Shown: positions 26,165 to 26,201 of the stretch, piece after piece
Numbering within the stretch: position 1 is the first letter of the stretch
Layout of the letters: every line of letters starts with the position of its first letter
NCBI GenBank assembly: GCA_041593595.1
Contig: JBFHNV010000067.1
Coordinates: forward strand, 1 to 26,201
Direction: 5' to 3'
Source: JBFHNV01 sp041593595
GTDB lineage: Bacteria; Pseudomonadota; Gammaproteobacteria; HK1
Length of the DNA stretch: 26,201 nucleotides
Program-made: the position numbers and the translations under genes
Notes under the pieces: generated by a model
What the model was told of the DNA's origin: nothing
What the model saw: only the letters and a program-made list of their open reading frames with translations
The model's database searches: none

Positions 26165-26201
26165 GGCCGCAGGGTCGAGGCGACGTCCCGGCTCAGCGCA
26201 C
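26161..26201 (-). CDS. possible 3' end of the gene upstream of hisZ
   Basis: One minus-strand frame entering from the right edge reads ALSRDVASTLRP and ends in TGA overlapping the hisZ GTG. In gammaproteobacteria the gene here is often hflC or a small membrane protein gene, but these twelve residues are too few to identify it. The frame could be chance. Confidence 0.35.
   Translation of the reverse strand, partial: ALSRDVASTLRP

Overview
The window is GC-rich chromosomal DNA that looks like a gammaproteobacterium. The best taxonomic clue is the right edge, where hisZ and purA overlap by ATGA, an order typical of gammaproteobacterial hfl-hisZ-purA loci. The zur-znuCB/znuA regulon, PAPS-type CysH, intracellular PHB depolymerase and hopanoid-type RND transporter (HpnN) fit an aerobic, PHB-storing, hopanoid-making organism. 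Genus cannot be fixed from the sequence alone. I see no tRNA, rRNA, CRISPR array, integrase or transposase.

Layout, left to right. (1) 1-2254: the only accessory-looking part. A copy of a structured dispersed repeat lies at the left edge. A lone TIR-like predicted effector gene with a beta-rich C-terminal domain follows, and then a type II HAD dehalogenase on the opposite strand. (2) 2583-6707: a translationally coupled two-component operon, made of a multi-PAS hybrid histidine kinase and an OmpR-type regulator. Each gene carries one disabling lesion: a frameshift in the kinase and an in-frame TAA in the regulator's receiver domain. (3) 7100-11224: an HpnN-like RND transporter downstream of a class III aminotransferase that may be HpnO. 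(4) 11225-12597: the second copy of the structured repeat and mscL with a zinc-ribbon tail. (5) 12598-14205: an orphan family 5 solute-binding protein.

(6) 14327-18321: a carbon-storage and acyl-chain group read right to left. It comprises PHB depolymerase, a remnant that resembles the C-terminus of an acyl-CoA ligase, an aldehyde dehydrogenase and a divergent crotonase. cysH lies upstream of this group. (7) 19295-19788: a perfect 15-bp palindrome placed directly before a small VOC-family gene. (8) 19777-22881: the zinc uptake regulon. znuA diverges from zur-znuC-znuB, and a Zur-box palindrome sits between them. (9) 22882-26201: a pair of inverted GC-rich palindromes, ridA, and the purA/hisZ end of a housekeeping operon.

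The most interesting leads are the stand-alone TIR plus beta-rich protein at the left edge, the ~106-bp cloverleaf-like repeat present twice, and the doubly damaged signalling operon. Nothing here proves a new system. The TIR gene is the strongest candidate, and its left neighbour lies outside the window.
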